Shown here one piece after another: positions 23,315-35,450 of a DNA stretch of 64,000 bases. Location of the stretch: positions 559,148 to 623,147 of the forward strand of contig CAJNDS010002446.1 of NCBI GenBank assembly GCA_905221605.1. Direction: 5' to 3'. The notes under the pieces are model-generated. The model did no database searches. It was not told the origin of the DNA and saw nothing but the letters and a program-made list of their open reading frames with translations. Both the position numbers and the translations under genes were made by a program. How positions within the stretch are numbered: position 1 is the stretch's first letter; every line of letters begins with the position of its first letter. This DNA comes from Symbiodinium natans. Its lineage: Eukaryota > Sar > Dinophyceae > Suessiales > Symbiodiniaceae.

Positions 23315-25177
23315 ATCAGCCAGGGGCTCGGAGAGGCTCTCATCCGTATCCTCCGAGAGAGAAAGCACACAGCGGAGTCGACGGCAGATGTGAGGCTATC
23401 CTGAGCCCCGGGCTCTGATGTCGCGCTCAAGGTTGTCCGCCGCTTGCTGAGCAGGGCCAACACATCAAATAGGGGCTGGCTCCGAATCCGAAGACACTTT
23501 GAAGACGTGGCAAAGGCAAGTTGCAATCAAGCGTTAGTTCTGCAAGAACCGTCCCACCACAGTCAGTCTTTGACAGCATCTTCCGCAAACGAAGAGCCCT
23601 GTCGCACCTTATCTCGTAAGGCGAGCAAGATCGACAAAGCCATCATTACCTGCCCGTGGCAAACGCGGCAAGATCTGGCGAAAGGAGAATGGCAAAGTCT
23701 TGGCTCACTGGATCTTAGACGCAGGCTCTCTATCAAGTTACATGCATATAGCCATTTCACGGCTGCGATATCTGCCAAGGCTAAATCCCAATACCTCGCG
23801 TATTGTTGATGACAGTTGAGTTTTAGTGAGTCTTAGTGCTAGCGGACGTCCACTGACTATTTCGCGTGAGCTCGGGGTTCGTACCAGGGTATTTGCTGCG
23901 ACGTAGAAGTACACCCTAGTGTTACTGGAAACTTCAGCAAGGGCAACATGAGACCCGTCAACCGCATCGTTGCAGCAAAGGCTCTGAGCGTTTGCCGTTG
24001 GTGCCCACCTTGCCGACACCAAACCCCACCAGGGCCCGCAAAAAAAAAAAAAAAAATCTAAGTGCACTAAAACGCACTGAATCTCCTGACAACCTCCTGA
24101 CTCCTGACTGTCCGTGCAACTCTGGGCCGCCAACAACGACAAAGTCGTGTCGACTCTTCCTGGGCGCAGCCGGAAAGGGCACGAATCTGGGGGAATTTTG
24201 GCGAGACAACTCATGGCAGTTGTAGGACATCATCGTGTTCATCCCTACTCCCGAATTCCAGAAAATCTAGCCCCGGATCCGGAGCGGGGGGGGGGGAAGG
24301 TCCTGAGGGGGGTGAATAGAGGGAGGAAGGGACTTTTTCAATTGCAGTCGTTGAAGGAAGCAGTCCACGAGTTCCTGTGATCACTGGCGAGTCATCCGTG
24401 CAACAGCATAGATTTCAGGAGAGCTGCAGAAGCTAGAAACAAAGTGAATCTGGCCTTATGGGGGGGGGGGGGGAGCCTCTAAGGGGATTCCATTCTATTT
24501 GGGGTACAAAATGGGTACCCCTATTTTTGGGAAATGCCCATACTAAAAGCATCCAAAAACTCGCAAGTGACTCAGACTTCAAGCCCACCTTTTTGCGGAG
24601 GCAAGATTCAATCGGCAAATGCTCATCTCATCCTTGGATAGGTGGAGCTCTTTGAAACACGCAGCTGCCACCTCTCTGTCCTGCAATGCCAGAAGAAGGC
24701 GACTGAAACGACCTCTTGAAGTTCCACCGGTCATCTTGAGTCAATGTGCTGTCTCAATTGGACATTGAATCCTTCTGACTGCTTCTGGAAAATTCTGCTG
24801 ATGCAGCTGCACTGGCCAACTCTCCTGATAGTACTCGTAGAGCCCGTCGGCTTTCCCGGTACTGCCGGCAGCTGCCTGTCCGAAGAGGAAGGCTTAGGAA
24901 GAGAGCTTAGCCGGTCTGATTCTTCTTGTTGTTCCGCGGCTGTGGTCTTGCACTATGGAGGCACTACGGACTTTATACAGTTCAATTCGAAACTTCAGGG
25001 CCCAGCAGCGCCATTTCGCTATCTGATGTGTGAAATTTTGCTTCCCGAAAAATAAGGTAGGCAAGGGGATCAGGGGCATTCAGGGGGGCTGCCCAAAGAC
25101 ATTTTGGGGGGCCCTGTGAGCCTGAAGGAGCCAGGACGCGTTCGGATGGAAGATGGAGTCGGTCGCCATCTCCACGA
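23315..25177 (-). CDS. Duplicated gene of unknown family, copy 2
   Basis: Exons 5'->3', each matching copy 1: 25177-25122 (56 nt, VEMATDSIFHPNASWLLQ); 24875-24825 (51 nt, AAGSTGKADGLYEYYQ); 24680-24589 (DREVAAACFKELHLSKDEMS, then ICRLNLA); 24008-23977 (32 nt, VGTNGKRSEP, identical to copy 1 with only third-base changes); 23446-23407 (40 nt, QAADNLERDIRAR); 23350-23315 (36 nt, DTDESLSEPLAD). Intron sequences are unrelated to those of copy 1 and include a poly-A tract near 24040. An extra coding-like stretch at 23778-23565 (ALSILLALRDKVRQGSSFAE) may be a further exon. Counterparts of the W-rich and KATLSDM exons were not found upstream of 25177, where simple repeats dominate, so the 5' end may be lost or diverged. 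Confidence 0.7.
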
Positions 25178-25349
25178 CTGGCAGTTGGTGTAGGCAGCGG
25201 GGGCTTTCGGTTTGGTAGGGCTGGTGGCTTTAAGAGCTTCGTAACTTAGGCTTAGGGCTCCAGGGCTTTGGGGGTAACGGTTGCTTCCCTTGTAGTGTGC
25301 TCACTCTCTTTCTCTCTTGGTCTTCTCGTCCTGCTCGCTTCAATGCCCC

Positions 25350-26047
25350 TTAGATGGAACCATCTCTCTCTCTCTCTCTCCTTCTCTCTCTCCGTCTTTC
25401 TTTCTTTCTTGGGGGATAGGGGGGGTGACCCCCTGCGCACTCGGCGCGCCCCCACGTTGTTGTGGCGGCTGGTGAAAAAGCGCCCACTGCGCCCAGCATC
25501 CCTTCAGGTTCATCCCCAGAGCGAGTGCCAGCCCATCGAACCACCGTCTCTTCCTCTTTCTTTTCAATTTCTGCGTCTTCAGGGGCAACTGTGTATCGGT
25601 AACATGACTGCCTCCCACGGATTTGGGCCGAGAACATGCAGCGCCCCATGGTCGCGTCCAGGTCAACCAGTTTTTTCTTTCGTTCGTTCGTTTCGTTGTG
25701 TTTTGTTTCTTCCTTGTTCTTTGCTCGGGGCCAGAAGCTCTTCTTCTGCTGCTGGGCATGAAGCTTCCTTCCTTCCAGCACGCATGGCCCCAGCGGGCCG
25801 CCCCAAGAGGCGCATCCACCGAGTCAGTCGGTGTCAAACAGTTACATGAAGCTTCTTGTTTTCCTCGCTCGAATTGTTTCTTTCTTTCTTTCTTTCTTTC
25901 GAGGGGCTTGGGCGGCGGACCCCTCTCACTCTCACTACTCTCAAAACTCTCACTACTCTCAGTACTCTCACTACTCTCATTACTCTCTCTTCTTCTTCTG
26001 CTCAGCGAAGAGGCCCCCCGAGGAGGACCCCGGCCACGGTGGCCCAT

Positions 26048-26105
<58 letters not shown>
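25350..26105. repeat. Pyrimidine-rich region with (CT)n
   Basis: CT, CTTT, CTACT and TTTC repeats, ending in about 60 bp of pure CT at 26046-26105. Long frames on both strands (poly Ser/Leu on plus, Arg/Glu on minus) are translations of the repeats. One minus-strand stretch near 25480-25640 (SCYRYTVAPEDAEIEKKEEE) has protein-like composition but competes with another open frame, so it is not called. Confidence 0.85.
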
Positions 26106-26110
<5 letters not shown>

Positions 26111-26889
26111 GCTATCTCTCTACTGCACCTGCATGCACACACGCGGCACATAGGCTGCCTTGTGTACGAAGACAACCAAGAACCCATAACACCCTGTGTA
26201 AACTCCGAGGGCTCCAACCTGGCACGGCATTTAGAACAATGTTCAGCTTGATGCCGAATCCTCAAGTGACAAGCAATATAAGCCAAGCAGGGAAAACAAG
26301 GGAGGACAAAGAAGCTGACAGGTGCACGCGTGACTGAGCTTGTGACGATGGTATGGCTCCTTCAGCCTTCCTGAAGCACACCGGTCTATCCTAAAACTCC
26401 ACGGGAACACAACTCAGTGCAAAGCCCTTGCACTGGGGAAATGGCGACCCCCGCGACGATCCATCTGAAACTCCTGTGACAGCCCCTCGCAACTGCAATG
26501 GACTTCACAGCTCTCACAGATCGCACTACTCTCACAGCCCTGCAGAACGGAGAAGACTGAATGATAACTGAAAGAGTAGATTGGCTAGTTCGTCCGCACA
26601 GACCGCTAGCAAGATGAACTCTGCAGCCTCTTCAGAAGTTCAAGCTAACCTCGAGGTTGGCTGCTGGAAAGGATGCAAGAGGTGTCCTGAGCTGAGCGGT
26701 ACCGGCCGCAGTGAGAGCTCCGGAGCCAGGGAGCCCTTTTAGCCCCAAAGATCGCCCCCTCTATTGAGCCGATAGCACCAAAAAATGCTCAAGAGTCAAG
26801 AGCAACCAACTCGGAAGCTCTACCCGCCTGCCTAGGACTAGGAATGCTACTCCTTCCTTCCTTCCTTGCTTCCTTCCTGCTTTCCTTTG

Positions 26890-27185
26890 CAGTATAGAAA
26901 AAATGAGTGTTCCTACTGAAATGTAAAGAAGACTAGATCTTTTCTCAATGGAAACTAGAGAAATAAATGTTTTCCAATTACAAGAAAAGAGAAATCAAAG
27001 GTTTTTGAGATTGAAATATCAAGAAATAGAGGTTCTCTTCAAACGCACAGAAAAGAAAGATTTTCCCAATTAAAAAATGGAGAATTCAAAGGTTTTTCAT
27101 CTTCAAATTTAGACAGCAGAAAAGGTTTTCTTACCTACATAAAAAGATTAGCGGCTTTCCTATTAAAATAGGACAAGATCCAAAC
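26890..27185. repeat. A/T-rich degenerate tandem array, about 30-bp unit
   Basis: About 300 bp far richer in A/T than the surroundings, with a recurring pattern of an A/G-rich block, aaaggtttt or close variants, then an att/aaa block, every 28-36 bp (about eight units). No open frame. It is flanked by GC-balanced DNA on both sides. Confidence 0.65.
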
Positions 27186-30100
27186 CCTAAAAAAAGTCCC
27201 CACCCAAAACAATCCTCTCCATGGAAAAGTAATCGAGAAGTGTACGGCCAGAGTTTTCTTCGTGAGTCGATGTATATACTTCTACACACACACACAGAGA
27301 CACCTCACCGTTCGCCCGCTGAGGCTGCTGTGGATGCAACAGCATTGAGGTTATGGCAAGGTTCTACTGAGTCTGCTGGACTCCGGACTGGCAGTGCACA
27401 TCGAACATGGTGTCGAACGTCAAGATTCCATCGAACGCATTTTTACAATCCATGCAGCAGTTGCTCACATCCTCGGAGCCGCATGCGCTTCCTCACGAGA
27501 CAACGTCGGGCATCGGTCACATCGTGGCAGGCCTTGCCTGAGCACAGTACAGCTGCAGAATGGCATTTGCGGCACATCTGGTGCCCAAATTGGCTCTATT
27601 GGACGTTAAGGGTTGAGGCCTTTGCTGACACCAGACCTGCGTGGAAACGCACTGTTGGGAAATTGCGTCTGTCCGCGCGTTTAAGGACTGGCAACAGTAA
27701 CAGCCCCAAAGGTGCGACCGAGCCTACGACAAAAGACTGCGTTGCTGTCGGATGAACCTAAAAACTACAGCCTTAATGCCAAAAAAAGAGCTGAGAGCCC
27801 TAAGGCAAAAGCAGACAAAAACCCTAAATCCTTGCAGTAGCTTCATCCTCATGAGCCGGTACCCCCCCCCACATCCCCAATGGGCTGAAACCTGGGAGGT
27901 CGGAAGCTCGTAAAGAAACGAGCAACGCAACTTGCACCACAAGAAGTAGAACAGAGCTTGCTTGACAAGAGGCGCTGCTGCCTCTTCAGCTTTATCGCCA
28001 ACCTCCTGGTTGTGAAACGTTCAACCGTCCGACATTTTGCCAACGTTACATTCCAAAACTACTCCAAAACAAAGCCAAACCTGCGAATCCTAAATCTCGA
28101 CCATAGCTCCCGGACCCACCGCCTGCTCATGCTAGCTCAACCCTCCTGCCCACCCACACTTGATTCAGGGGATACAGAAATGCCCACTGCCCACTGCCCA
28201 CTTGGAGGGGGGCACACCAATCAGAGGATCTAACATCCAGAGCTTTGTTTCTGTTCTCTCTTCAGGATGTGCCTAGGGATGGGTGGAGCATCAGGTCCAG
28301 GCACCTTGTCCAGCCCCTACACCGGGATCCACTCAGATACGGGCTCCGGCTGCACGTACGCAAACTCCTGCACAATGCTTGGTCAGTTGAGCCCTACACC
28401 CGCAACGAAACCCCGTGCTCTCATTGCCCACACGCCTCGACATAGGGCGACTTCGGATCAGAATCACAGCTTTCCTGGCAGGGCTGACTTGGCAGATCAG
28501 TCCGAGGCCAAGATCAGAAGCAGGCTGCGAAACACCAGAAGGCTGGAGTCCAGGAACAGGAAACCTTGAAGGCCTGAAGCTGAAACTTATAGCTCCAGCG
28601 GCTCCTTGCAGGAGTAAATGCACAAAGTGCCAAAGTCGAGGCGATTCTGCAGCGGAGAGCCTCCCGATAGCAGGGAGACCAGGTAGACTCAGCTAGTAAC
28701 TCCGAGATCAGAGGTGTCGGTGTCGAGCTCTACGTCTATCAAGCTATGATTGGCTGAGGTCGAGGGCCTGGGGTGACTCAGGGCGGCAAGCCATGTTACA
28801 CTACACGGCGCTGAACAACAGCTAGCCTGCTTGCAGAGGCATGAGAGAAGACGATACGAACACCACAATTCTGCACAGCAAATCTCCAGAAAGCACTAAC
28901 TACTGCAACGCCACTGGGCCTGTCAGCAGGGAAATGATCATGGGCTGAACCTGTTCAAGCGTGCCCTGCAATTACAATATGCTTAGGCGGGAAACTTTGA
29001 TGTGAAGCTTGTGCCAAACTACTAGGTTTGAAACGTTGAGAGTCGGTTGTGTTGAAACACGGTCGCCGCAGAGCATACTTGTATCTATCCAGCACCTTCC
29101 TTGCATCTTACAGCCGCATCTTGTTAATCCTCTGTGTCGTAGACACATTGCACTGAGGTACGGGTGATACAAACATGCAGTCCAACACAAGGAGTCATCA
29201 CCATCTCCCATGTAATGATCACACGCTGAACAGAGGTTGCATCGGCGGCGCGCTCCGAACAACAGCCTCCCTTCGCAGCCCAACTCAGTGCTTCTGTGGT
29301 GTCCGAAAAGACAGCGAGCAGCGAGCCACAATCACCGTAAGGCGCCTGGCACTCGAAAACGCGTGGACCTCCACAGCGGCAAAGCGGAATGTCTCCCTCC
29401 AGCTGCCGATGTCTGCAGAACCTGGGAGCACGCTGGCATGTTGCCCGAGCCTTTGCCGAAAGCCCGCCGAGCAACATTGCGGCAAAGGTCTGAACACGAA
29501 TCTGCTTAGGGCGCGTGCCACCTCGGCTCACCTTGCAGATGATAGCGAAGGACCTTTTCCGAAAAGGAATGAAAAGGGTCTCGCAACACGGCAAATCAGA
29601 TGGCACCGCACAACGTCCGATTATCCACAGAGCAACTGTTCACCCCGTCAGCGCCGCACCTCTTGGAGGGAACTTCAATTCAACATAATTTGCCTCTAAT
29701 GTGTTTTTAGGGTTTAGGGTTTTAAGTTTAGGGTTTAGGCACGAATCATCCACAGGGGTGCTGAGCTTGCTGCATGGCTCTTGTTCTCTGCGTGGAAGCG
29801 TTGAAACCGGGCAAAGACTGGATCCTGCAAAGATTTACTTTAGCTCATCTCAGCGGGATTACCACTTCCTTCTACACAAGAACCCCGCTCCCCCCGCCCC
29901 CCCTTCAAGGGGGCTGCCCCTGGCAAGCTTGAGTTTGGATCCCCTAGAAGGGCAAATTGCCATTGGATGGCTCGAGTCCCGCAACTATGCTGTGGCCCAC
30001 ACCATTCTTTTCTTCAAGAGTAGGAACTGACCCGGAATTGCGGGAACAGGAACCTCTTCGAGTGAACTTCCTGGACCCGAAGGTTGCTTGTAGCGGCGTT

Positions 30101-30200
30101 CACGATTGCGCTGTGGAGAATGGAGAGCAATAGGGGAAAGGGAGACAGAGAGCGGGAGCTTCGTAGAGCTAGAGAGGGAAAGCAGAGGAAGCAGAGTCCG
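27186..30200. other. No gene assigned; several ambiguous frames
   Basis: Plus frames at 27240-27755, 28267-28569 and 29175-29699 and minus frames at 28333-28623 and 29124-29606 are all open, often two or three at once, so none is trusted. A minus-strand Cys-rich frame near 27400-27570 (CRKCHSAAVLCSGKACHDV) could be a zinc-binding exon but has no splice support. A TTTAGGG-like tract lies at 29702-29737. Confidence 0.4.
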
Positions 30201-30326
30201 TCATGCGCAATGTCCTTGACGGAGTGCTCCTCCACCCACTCGGATGCGAAATTGGCACCTTCAGACATTTGGAAAATCTCAGCATTCACGCCACTATAGG
30301 GCGACTGCTTCCAAGCGCCTCCACTG
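30201..30326 (-). CDS. Internal exon, unidentified
   Basis: After an acceptor in CTCGTCTGAGCAG the minus strand reads GAWKQSPYSGVNAEIFQMSE and then GANFASEWVEEHSVKDIAHD, strongly protein-like and acidic. The donor is near 30205 (possible GA donor). No family recognised and no neighbouring exons joined. Confidence 0.45.
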
Positions 30327-31282
30327 CTCAGACGAGGGAAGCATCAAGTGCGCAAGATGCACAAAAGACCGCTGGCCATCTCCGCGGCTCAGCCGCAGTG
30401 CCGACAAAAGCAAAAAACTACTACCAAGCAGTATGAACTCTCATCATAAGAGCCTAACCATGAAGCACCTAAGAACCCTTTCAACATCCACATGACCAGA
30501 ACGGGGAAAAGCCAGGCTCCGAGCCAAACTTGTCCAATGCAGCTGCGGGGTCTTGTCGAACCATCTCTTGATACCTGCAGAATGCAGTCACTCAGAAGCT
30601 GTGGAGGATTAGCATTCGGGTTCAGCTCGCAGCCTTAAAAGCCAAGCCAACATTTAATTTGGAGATCTCGAAAGATCTGGTTTGGGGGACATGTTACACA
30701 GCGTCGGACTTGTCGACCTGCGCTTTGGCGGGCGTTAGCGTGGTGATTGAAGGAATTCAAAGTTCACGTCTGGGGGAACCAGGGCGCGGTCGCGAAGCTG
30801 CCGGGGTTGGCTTCTAGGTGCACCGCACTTCATGCGTCACACAAGTTTCGATTCTGCAGCCGCATTGCGGGCAGTTCTCTGGACCAGTCATCCACATGAT
30901 GGTTGTGTGTTGGGTACCCGCCTTTCATACCCCCTAAAATTATTTGGGGTAACCCGCAGGGACACTGTTTGGAGCCATGTCTAGTTGTGGTAGATGATGC
31001 TAATACCTGTACTTTTGTATTTGGACGAAAATGTTCACACATGATGCCCCTGTGACCCCTGTGACGTATGAAGTTGTTCCCTTCTTCTGGTGGCTGTGCG
31101 ACAAGACACCACATCCAGCAAGAAGCAAAGTTCCAGCGCAGGTAGAACTGCTAGAGCGGTGTGGAGGAACCAAGTAGAAAAAGACGCTCACATTTGGCAG
31201 TGCAGCGGCAACAAGAGACCGGAAAGTCCAGTTTAATAGGTGCAGAGTCGCCGCCAGATTTCGGGTTTAGCTTCACGGAGGC

Positions 31283-31579
31283 TTAGGGCAAAGACCGGCA
31301 TTGAGGCCCAGACGCTTTGAGCTTTGCCAAAGCTTCTGTGTCCTTACTGCAGCAACAGCAGAGTGGATCCGGTGCTCGTGGCGTGACACATTCGCAACAA
31401 ACAGAAACCTTAAACTTCCGAAAGTTCCCCACCTTCTTGTCGGCGTCGGTCACTTCAATGCCTGACCCCATACGTAGAAAATGCTGGCCGAGGAGTAGGC
31501 TGCTCTTGACAGCGACAGGTGATAACAGGTCCGAAGTGATCCCTCTCCAGACCCTCTCACAATCTCCATTTTCATGCAC
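31283..31579 (-). CDS. Probable coding segment, unidentified
   Basis: The frame reads SPVAVKSSLLLGQHFLRMGS, GIEVTDADKKVGNFRKFKVS and then a Cys-rich CCECVTPRAPDPLCCCCSKD. It is better protein-like than the opposing plus-strand frame (31317-31622). The Cys cluster could bind metal, but no motif is matched. Ends are not splice-defined. Confidence 0.35.
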   Translation of the reverse strand: MHENGDCERVWRGITSDLLSPVAVKSSLLLGQHFLRMGSGIEVTDADKKVGNFRKFKVSVCCECVTPRAPDPLCCCCSKDTEALAKLKASGPQCRSLP

Positions 31580-31815
31580 AAGCCCTCAAGATTCATCCAG
31601 AGGCTACTTCAAACCATGTTGAGATCACGTGCTTCCCACCTTGCACGGCGTCCGCAGATTCCTGTAGCGCCTCTGCGTAGGCATCGGGATTGTTGCCATC
31701 CTCGCAAGTGGAGTCTCCCCCTTGTGTTCCGGAGGGCATGCATGTCTTCGGGAAGACTGCGGCCGCATGATTCTCTTCTTTCCTTCCTTCCTTGCTTGCA
31801 AGCACTTTCTCTCTC

Positions 31816-31846
<31 letters not shown>

Positions 31847-32285
31847 GGCATTGCAAGCTCTCCGGCACGTGTCTGCACTACACATCACTACGCTGCTGAG
31901 ACTCCTCCTCGGCCCGCTGCTCTGCAGCACTGGGCTCTATGGTGGCGGGCTCCTGGACTCGGCCATACTCAGCCCAAAGGAAATAACCCGGGCAGCAACC
32001 AGTCAGGGACGGGTTTGACAAGCCGACAAAAGCGCCAGCTCGCTCTCTCTCTCCCTTTCTTCCTTCTTGTGCACTGGGGTCGCCCGAAGGCGTGCGTGAA
32101 CACGAAGTCAGTTGGTGAAAGTTGCTTTACCTGCGGGTTTCCCTGGGATTCTTCTTTTGGACCTCTCTCTCGCCTCCTCGTCGTCATCAGGCACGTTGGC
32201 TGCTGAGACGGATATCTGGCAAAAGGATGCACTTAAAGGCTGCAGACAGCATGCGAACGTCAGGTGCAGGGCACCCTTCAAACCA

Positions 32286-32573
32286 CTAAACAAACCCCCG
32301 TGACGGCTCTTTTCCAAACTCAGCCTCCTGCGGCCTAAGCGACTTGTGGCTCGAGGGTTTCACTGAGTTTGTGGTGGGGCTCAATGTGAAGTTTTCTGTG
32401 GTTTCAGAGTCGCGGCTCATCCGCCGAGGAGGTGCCCGTGACCATGTTGTAGTAGTAGACCTGCCAGGAGCTGGGTGGCTAGCTGTTTGGCGGCTCGACT
32501 TCCCTAAGCTGCAGACATAGAAATTGGAACCTTGTGGGCTTGTGTAATCCCCAAAGTTGAATACAAAGTGCAA
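32286..32573 (-). CDS. Possible exon, unidentified
   Basis: Reads FVFNFGDYTSPQGSNFYVCS followed by a Ser/Thr/Pro-rich low-complexity tail to a stop at 32286. The first part looks coding; the rest could be an intrinsically disordered tail or intron. Family unknown. Confidence 0.25.
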   Translation of the reverse strand: MHFVFNFGDYTSPQGSNFYVCSLGKSSRQTASHPAPGRSTTTTWSRAPPRRMSRDSETTENFTLSPTTNSVKPSSHKSLRPQEAEFGKEPSRGFV

Positions 32574-32865
32574 GAGTACTCAGACGTGTCCAGGCCAGCC
32601 TTGCCGGTCGACTTGGCACGGATTCGGATCCAGTTCGGTTTCAGCGGGGGCCTTGCTCGGGTGTGCTTGTGTCGACTGCACAAACACATGAATACTGAGT
32701 ATCAATATAGTGAATATACACACAGATATTTATTTTGTTATACTTCTATAATCGTTGCGGTACTTGTCTACTATCTATCGGTTTTGATTACAAACATTTA
32801 CAACTCCACCATCATCAACTGATTTTTCGGGCTTGAAAAATTACTCAAGATCATTCGCAACCCCC

Positions 32866-33078
32866 CCCCCAAAAAAAAAAAAAAAAAAAAAACACCCAAC
32901 TCGGGATTTCGGCTTGTCACAGACGCACGCGCACGGCAAGTGCACGCGCACGCGCACGCGCACGCCCCCACACACACTCTCTCACACACACACACACAGA
33001 GACACACACACACACACACACACTCACGCTCACGCTCACGCTCACACTCACACTCACACTCACACTCACACGCACACA
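32866..33078. repeat. Poly-A and (CA)/(CACT)/(CACG) repeats
   Basis: A C10-A21 homopolymer junction at 32862-32892, then CGCACG, CACA and CACTCA repeats to about 33078. Open frames of His/Thr or Cys/Val here are repeat translations. Confidence 0.9.
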
Positions 33079-33925
33079 TACATCAGGACATCATCCCCGA
33101 ACAACACCCTTCGGCAAACTTCGACCAGACTGGCCCAGGACTTCTCCACACCTTGATCACGGGAATCCTGGGCAACGCTTCATCCTGATTTCAAGCCCTC
33201 ACTCCGGGACCCACAACTTCGGCTCCGTGGTCACCCTCGCGTGAATGCGAAAAAAAACGCCCAAAGGAAGAGATGGACTTTCCCAAGCCGAGAGATGGAT
33301 TTTTCAAAGTCTAAGCAGCGCTATCGGCACATCTCAGCCTCCCAGGGCCCCGGCAAGGATCCAAAGAGTCGGCCCTGGGCCAGTTGCCACCTCTCGGCTT
33401 CCAGAGGCACCGAGAGGTTAAGCTCTTGGGGTAGTCGCCTTTCTTGGGTTTACCAGGTTTCTTAGTGGTTTGCAAGGGTTCAGGGTGTATTCATGTGCCG
33501 GCGTGAAAGGATGCTTTCTTGGCTGTGCGACGCAACCGGCACTGAGAATGTTCGAGACTTCGGTGGTTTTACAAGTATGGCCTTGACACTCTGACACGTG
33601 GTTCTGGGTGGACGTTTGCATGTTGCATGTGCCACGCTGCATCTGAACACTTCAGTCTAGGCGCTAACATCTTTGCAAGGGCAGCTTAGATCCAGGCTCT
33701 TCCGGCGTGGAAGGTGGCTTTGGCGTTGGCATGGGTGTCTGCAGAAAGCCACAGACGCATGAGCTCCCCAAGTCACACGTCCCAACATCCCCACAGAAAT
33801 GGAGCGCATCTCAGGCCCCGCCTCAAACTGCCTCAAACCTGCACTGTCTACTTAGTCTACTCTGGCCGATTTTTGCCGTGCCTCTGGACACTTCTCCGCC
33901 TGGCACCAATGAGCGAGATATGTAC

Positions 33926-34100
33926 AGCTAATTGCTCCAATGGTCCAAGCTTGTAGCCGAAGATGACAGACAGATGCATCTTCCCATGTAAGGCAACGCA
34001 AGACCACTGCGTAATGTCAAGGCTAACGAACAGATGTGTCTGCACGGCCTGTAGAAACTCAATGGAGTCTGCGATCGGATCATCATCATACAGGCCCCCC
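33926..34100 (-). CDS. Internal exon, unidentified
   Basis: From acceptor GATGCAG/G the frame reads GLYDDDPIADSIEFLQAVQT, HLFVSLDITQWSCVALHGKM and HLSVIFGYKLGPLEQLA, closing at GT near 33925. The composition is convincingly globular, with alternating hydrophobics. A long overlapping frame (33928-34848) is a shadow that continues into simple repeats. I recognise no family. Confidence 0.5.
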
Positions 34101-34499
34101 TGCATCGCTCGATAAATGTCACAACGTGAATCCAAAGAGGCCGCCTTGTAGGTTTAACAACTGGTTTACACTTGTGTCTCATATTGTCTCTTCGTGTGGC
34201 ATGCTTTCCAAATCTCATGCATGCCATATCACAACCATCATTCAATTCCTCTTCCCAAAAGCACCAGCTCTCAATCATCTCGGGGCTAACAAGCCCCTCC
34301 CTTTCGCACGAGAGTACGTATGTGACTCTTTGACATGGGCCGGTGATGGCCTGCAAGTCGGGGAGCACTTCCTCTTCTTGGAGCGCGTCCTCTTCCTGGG
34401 GCACGTGCTCCTGACGGCTCTGCTCCAAGAAATGACACGGTGGGCTCTGCCAATAACAGTCGAGAAAGTTGGCGGAGTTTCGTTTTGGCCGCAGGAGGC

Positions 34500-34745
34500 G
34501 AGTGCGGGAGGCGAGTAGTAGGGGTAGTGGTAGTGGTAGTGGTCGTGGTCGTGGTAGTGGAAAAGTGAAAGTGGTAGTGGTAGTGGTCGTGGTGGTGGTG
34601 GTGGTGGTGGCGGTGGCGGTGGCGGTGGTGGCGGTGGCGGTGGCGGTAGCAGTAGTAGCAGCAGTAACGGTAGTAACAGTAGCAGCAGTAGTAGCAGTAG
34701 TAGCAGTAGTAGCAGTAATAGTCGTCTTCGTCGTCGTCGTATGAC
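34500..34745. repeat. GGT/AGT/GGC trinucleotide cluster
   Basis: About 245 bp of GGT, AGT, GTA and GGC triplets, ending in CGT. It is strongly strand-asymmetric (G/T on plus). All three frames on each strand stay open as poly-Val, poly-Gly, poly-Thr or poly-Pro and are not genes. Confidence 0.9.
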
Positions 34746-34934
34746 GCAGGGAGCCAAATGGCCGTTTGCGTTGTGCCATCGTTGACCATCTCAACCTTAG
34801 CGAAGTTGTAGGTCTCACATCAACGTAGCTCGCTTCTCTTAAGGACACAGTGACATTGTCCTTTTTGTTGCGTAAATACTATATCTTTATTCAGGATGTC
34901 AACTTATTGCTTCGTTGTGTAAATTAGAGTTACT

Positions 34935-35182
<248 letters not shown>

Positions 35183-35450
35183 CCCTAATTCTTCTTTGCG
35201 ATGTGGTCAAATGTGGGCTTGTCTGGCAACCACTCTAGAAACACTATCAGCCCTGGGTTCTTGCTGTCCGATTTGGAACAGACAGCCGTGAATGGCTAGG
35301 GCTTCATCACACCCCTGATTTGTGTTCAACTTCTTCGTTTCCCGTTTGCTTGCCAGGATTATGCAGGAAGATGAAGAAGTGACACCAATCTCTGTACTCG
35401 ACAAGATTGCACGCAATGGAAAAAATGGTTCTCTCGCCCACCTGGGTCCC

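Noticed and set aside
25340-26153. Long frames of 130-235 codons on both strands
   Set aside because: They follow CT, CTTT and CTACT repeats; the amino acids are those expected from the repeats, and all frames are open at once.
28180-28205. Short tandem cccactg repeats, and similar 9-14-bp tandem duplications (1445, 9705, 11048, 14745, 47490)
   Set aside because: Common slippage-type duplications in non-coding DNA; no element boundaries or target-site pattern could be established.
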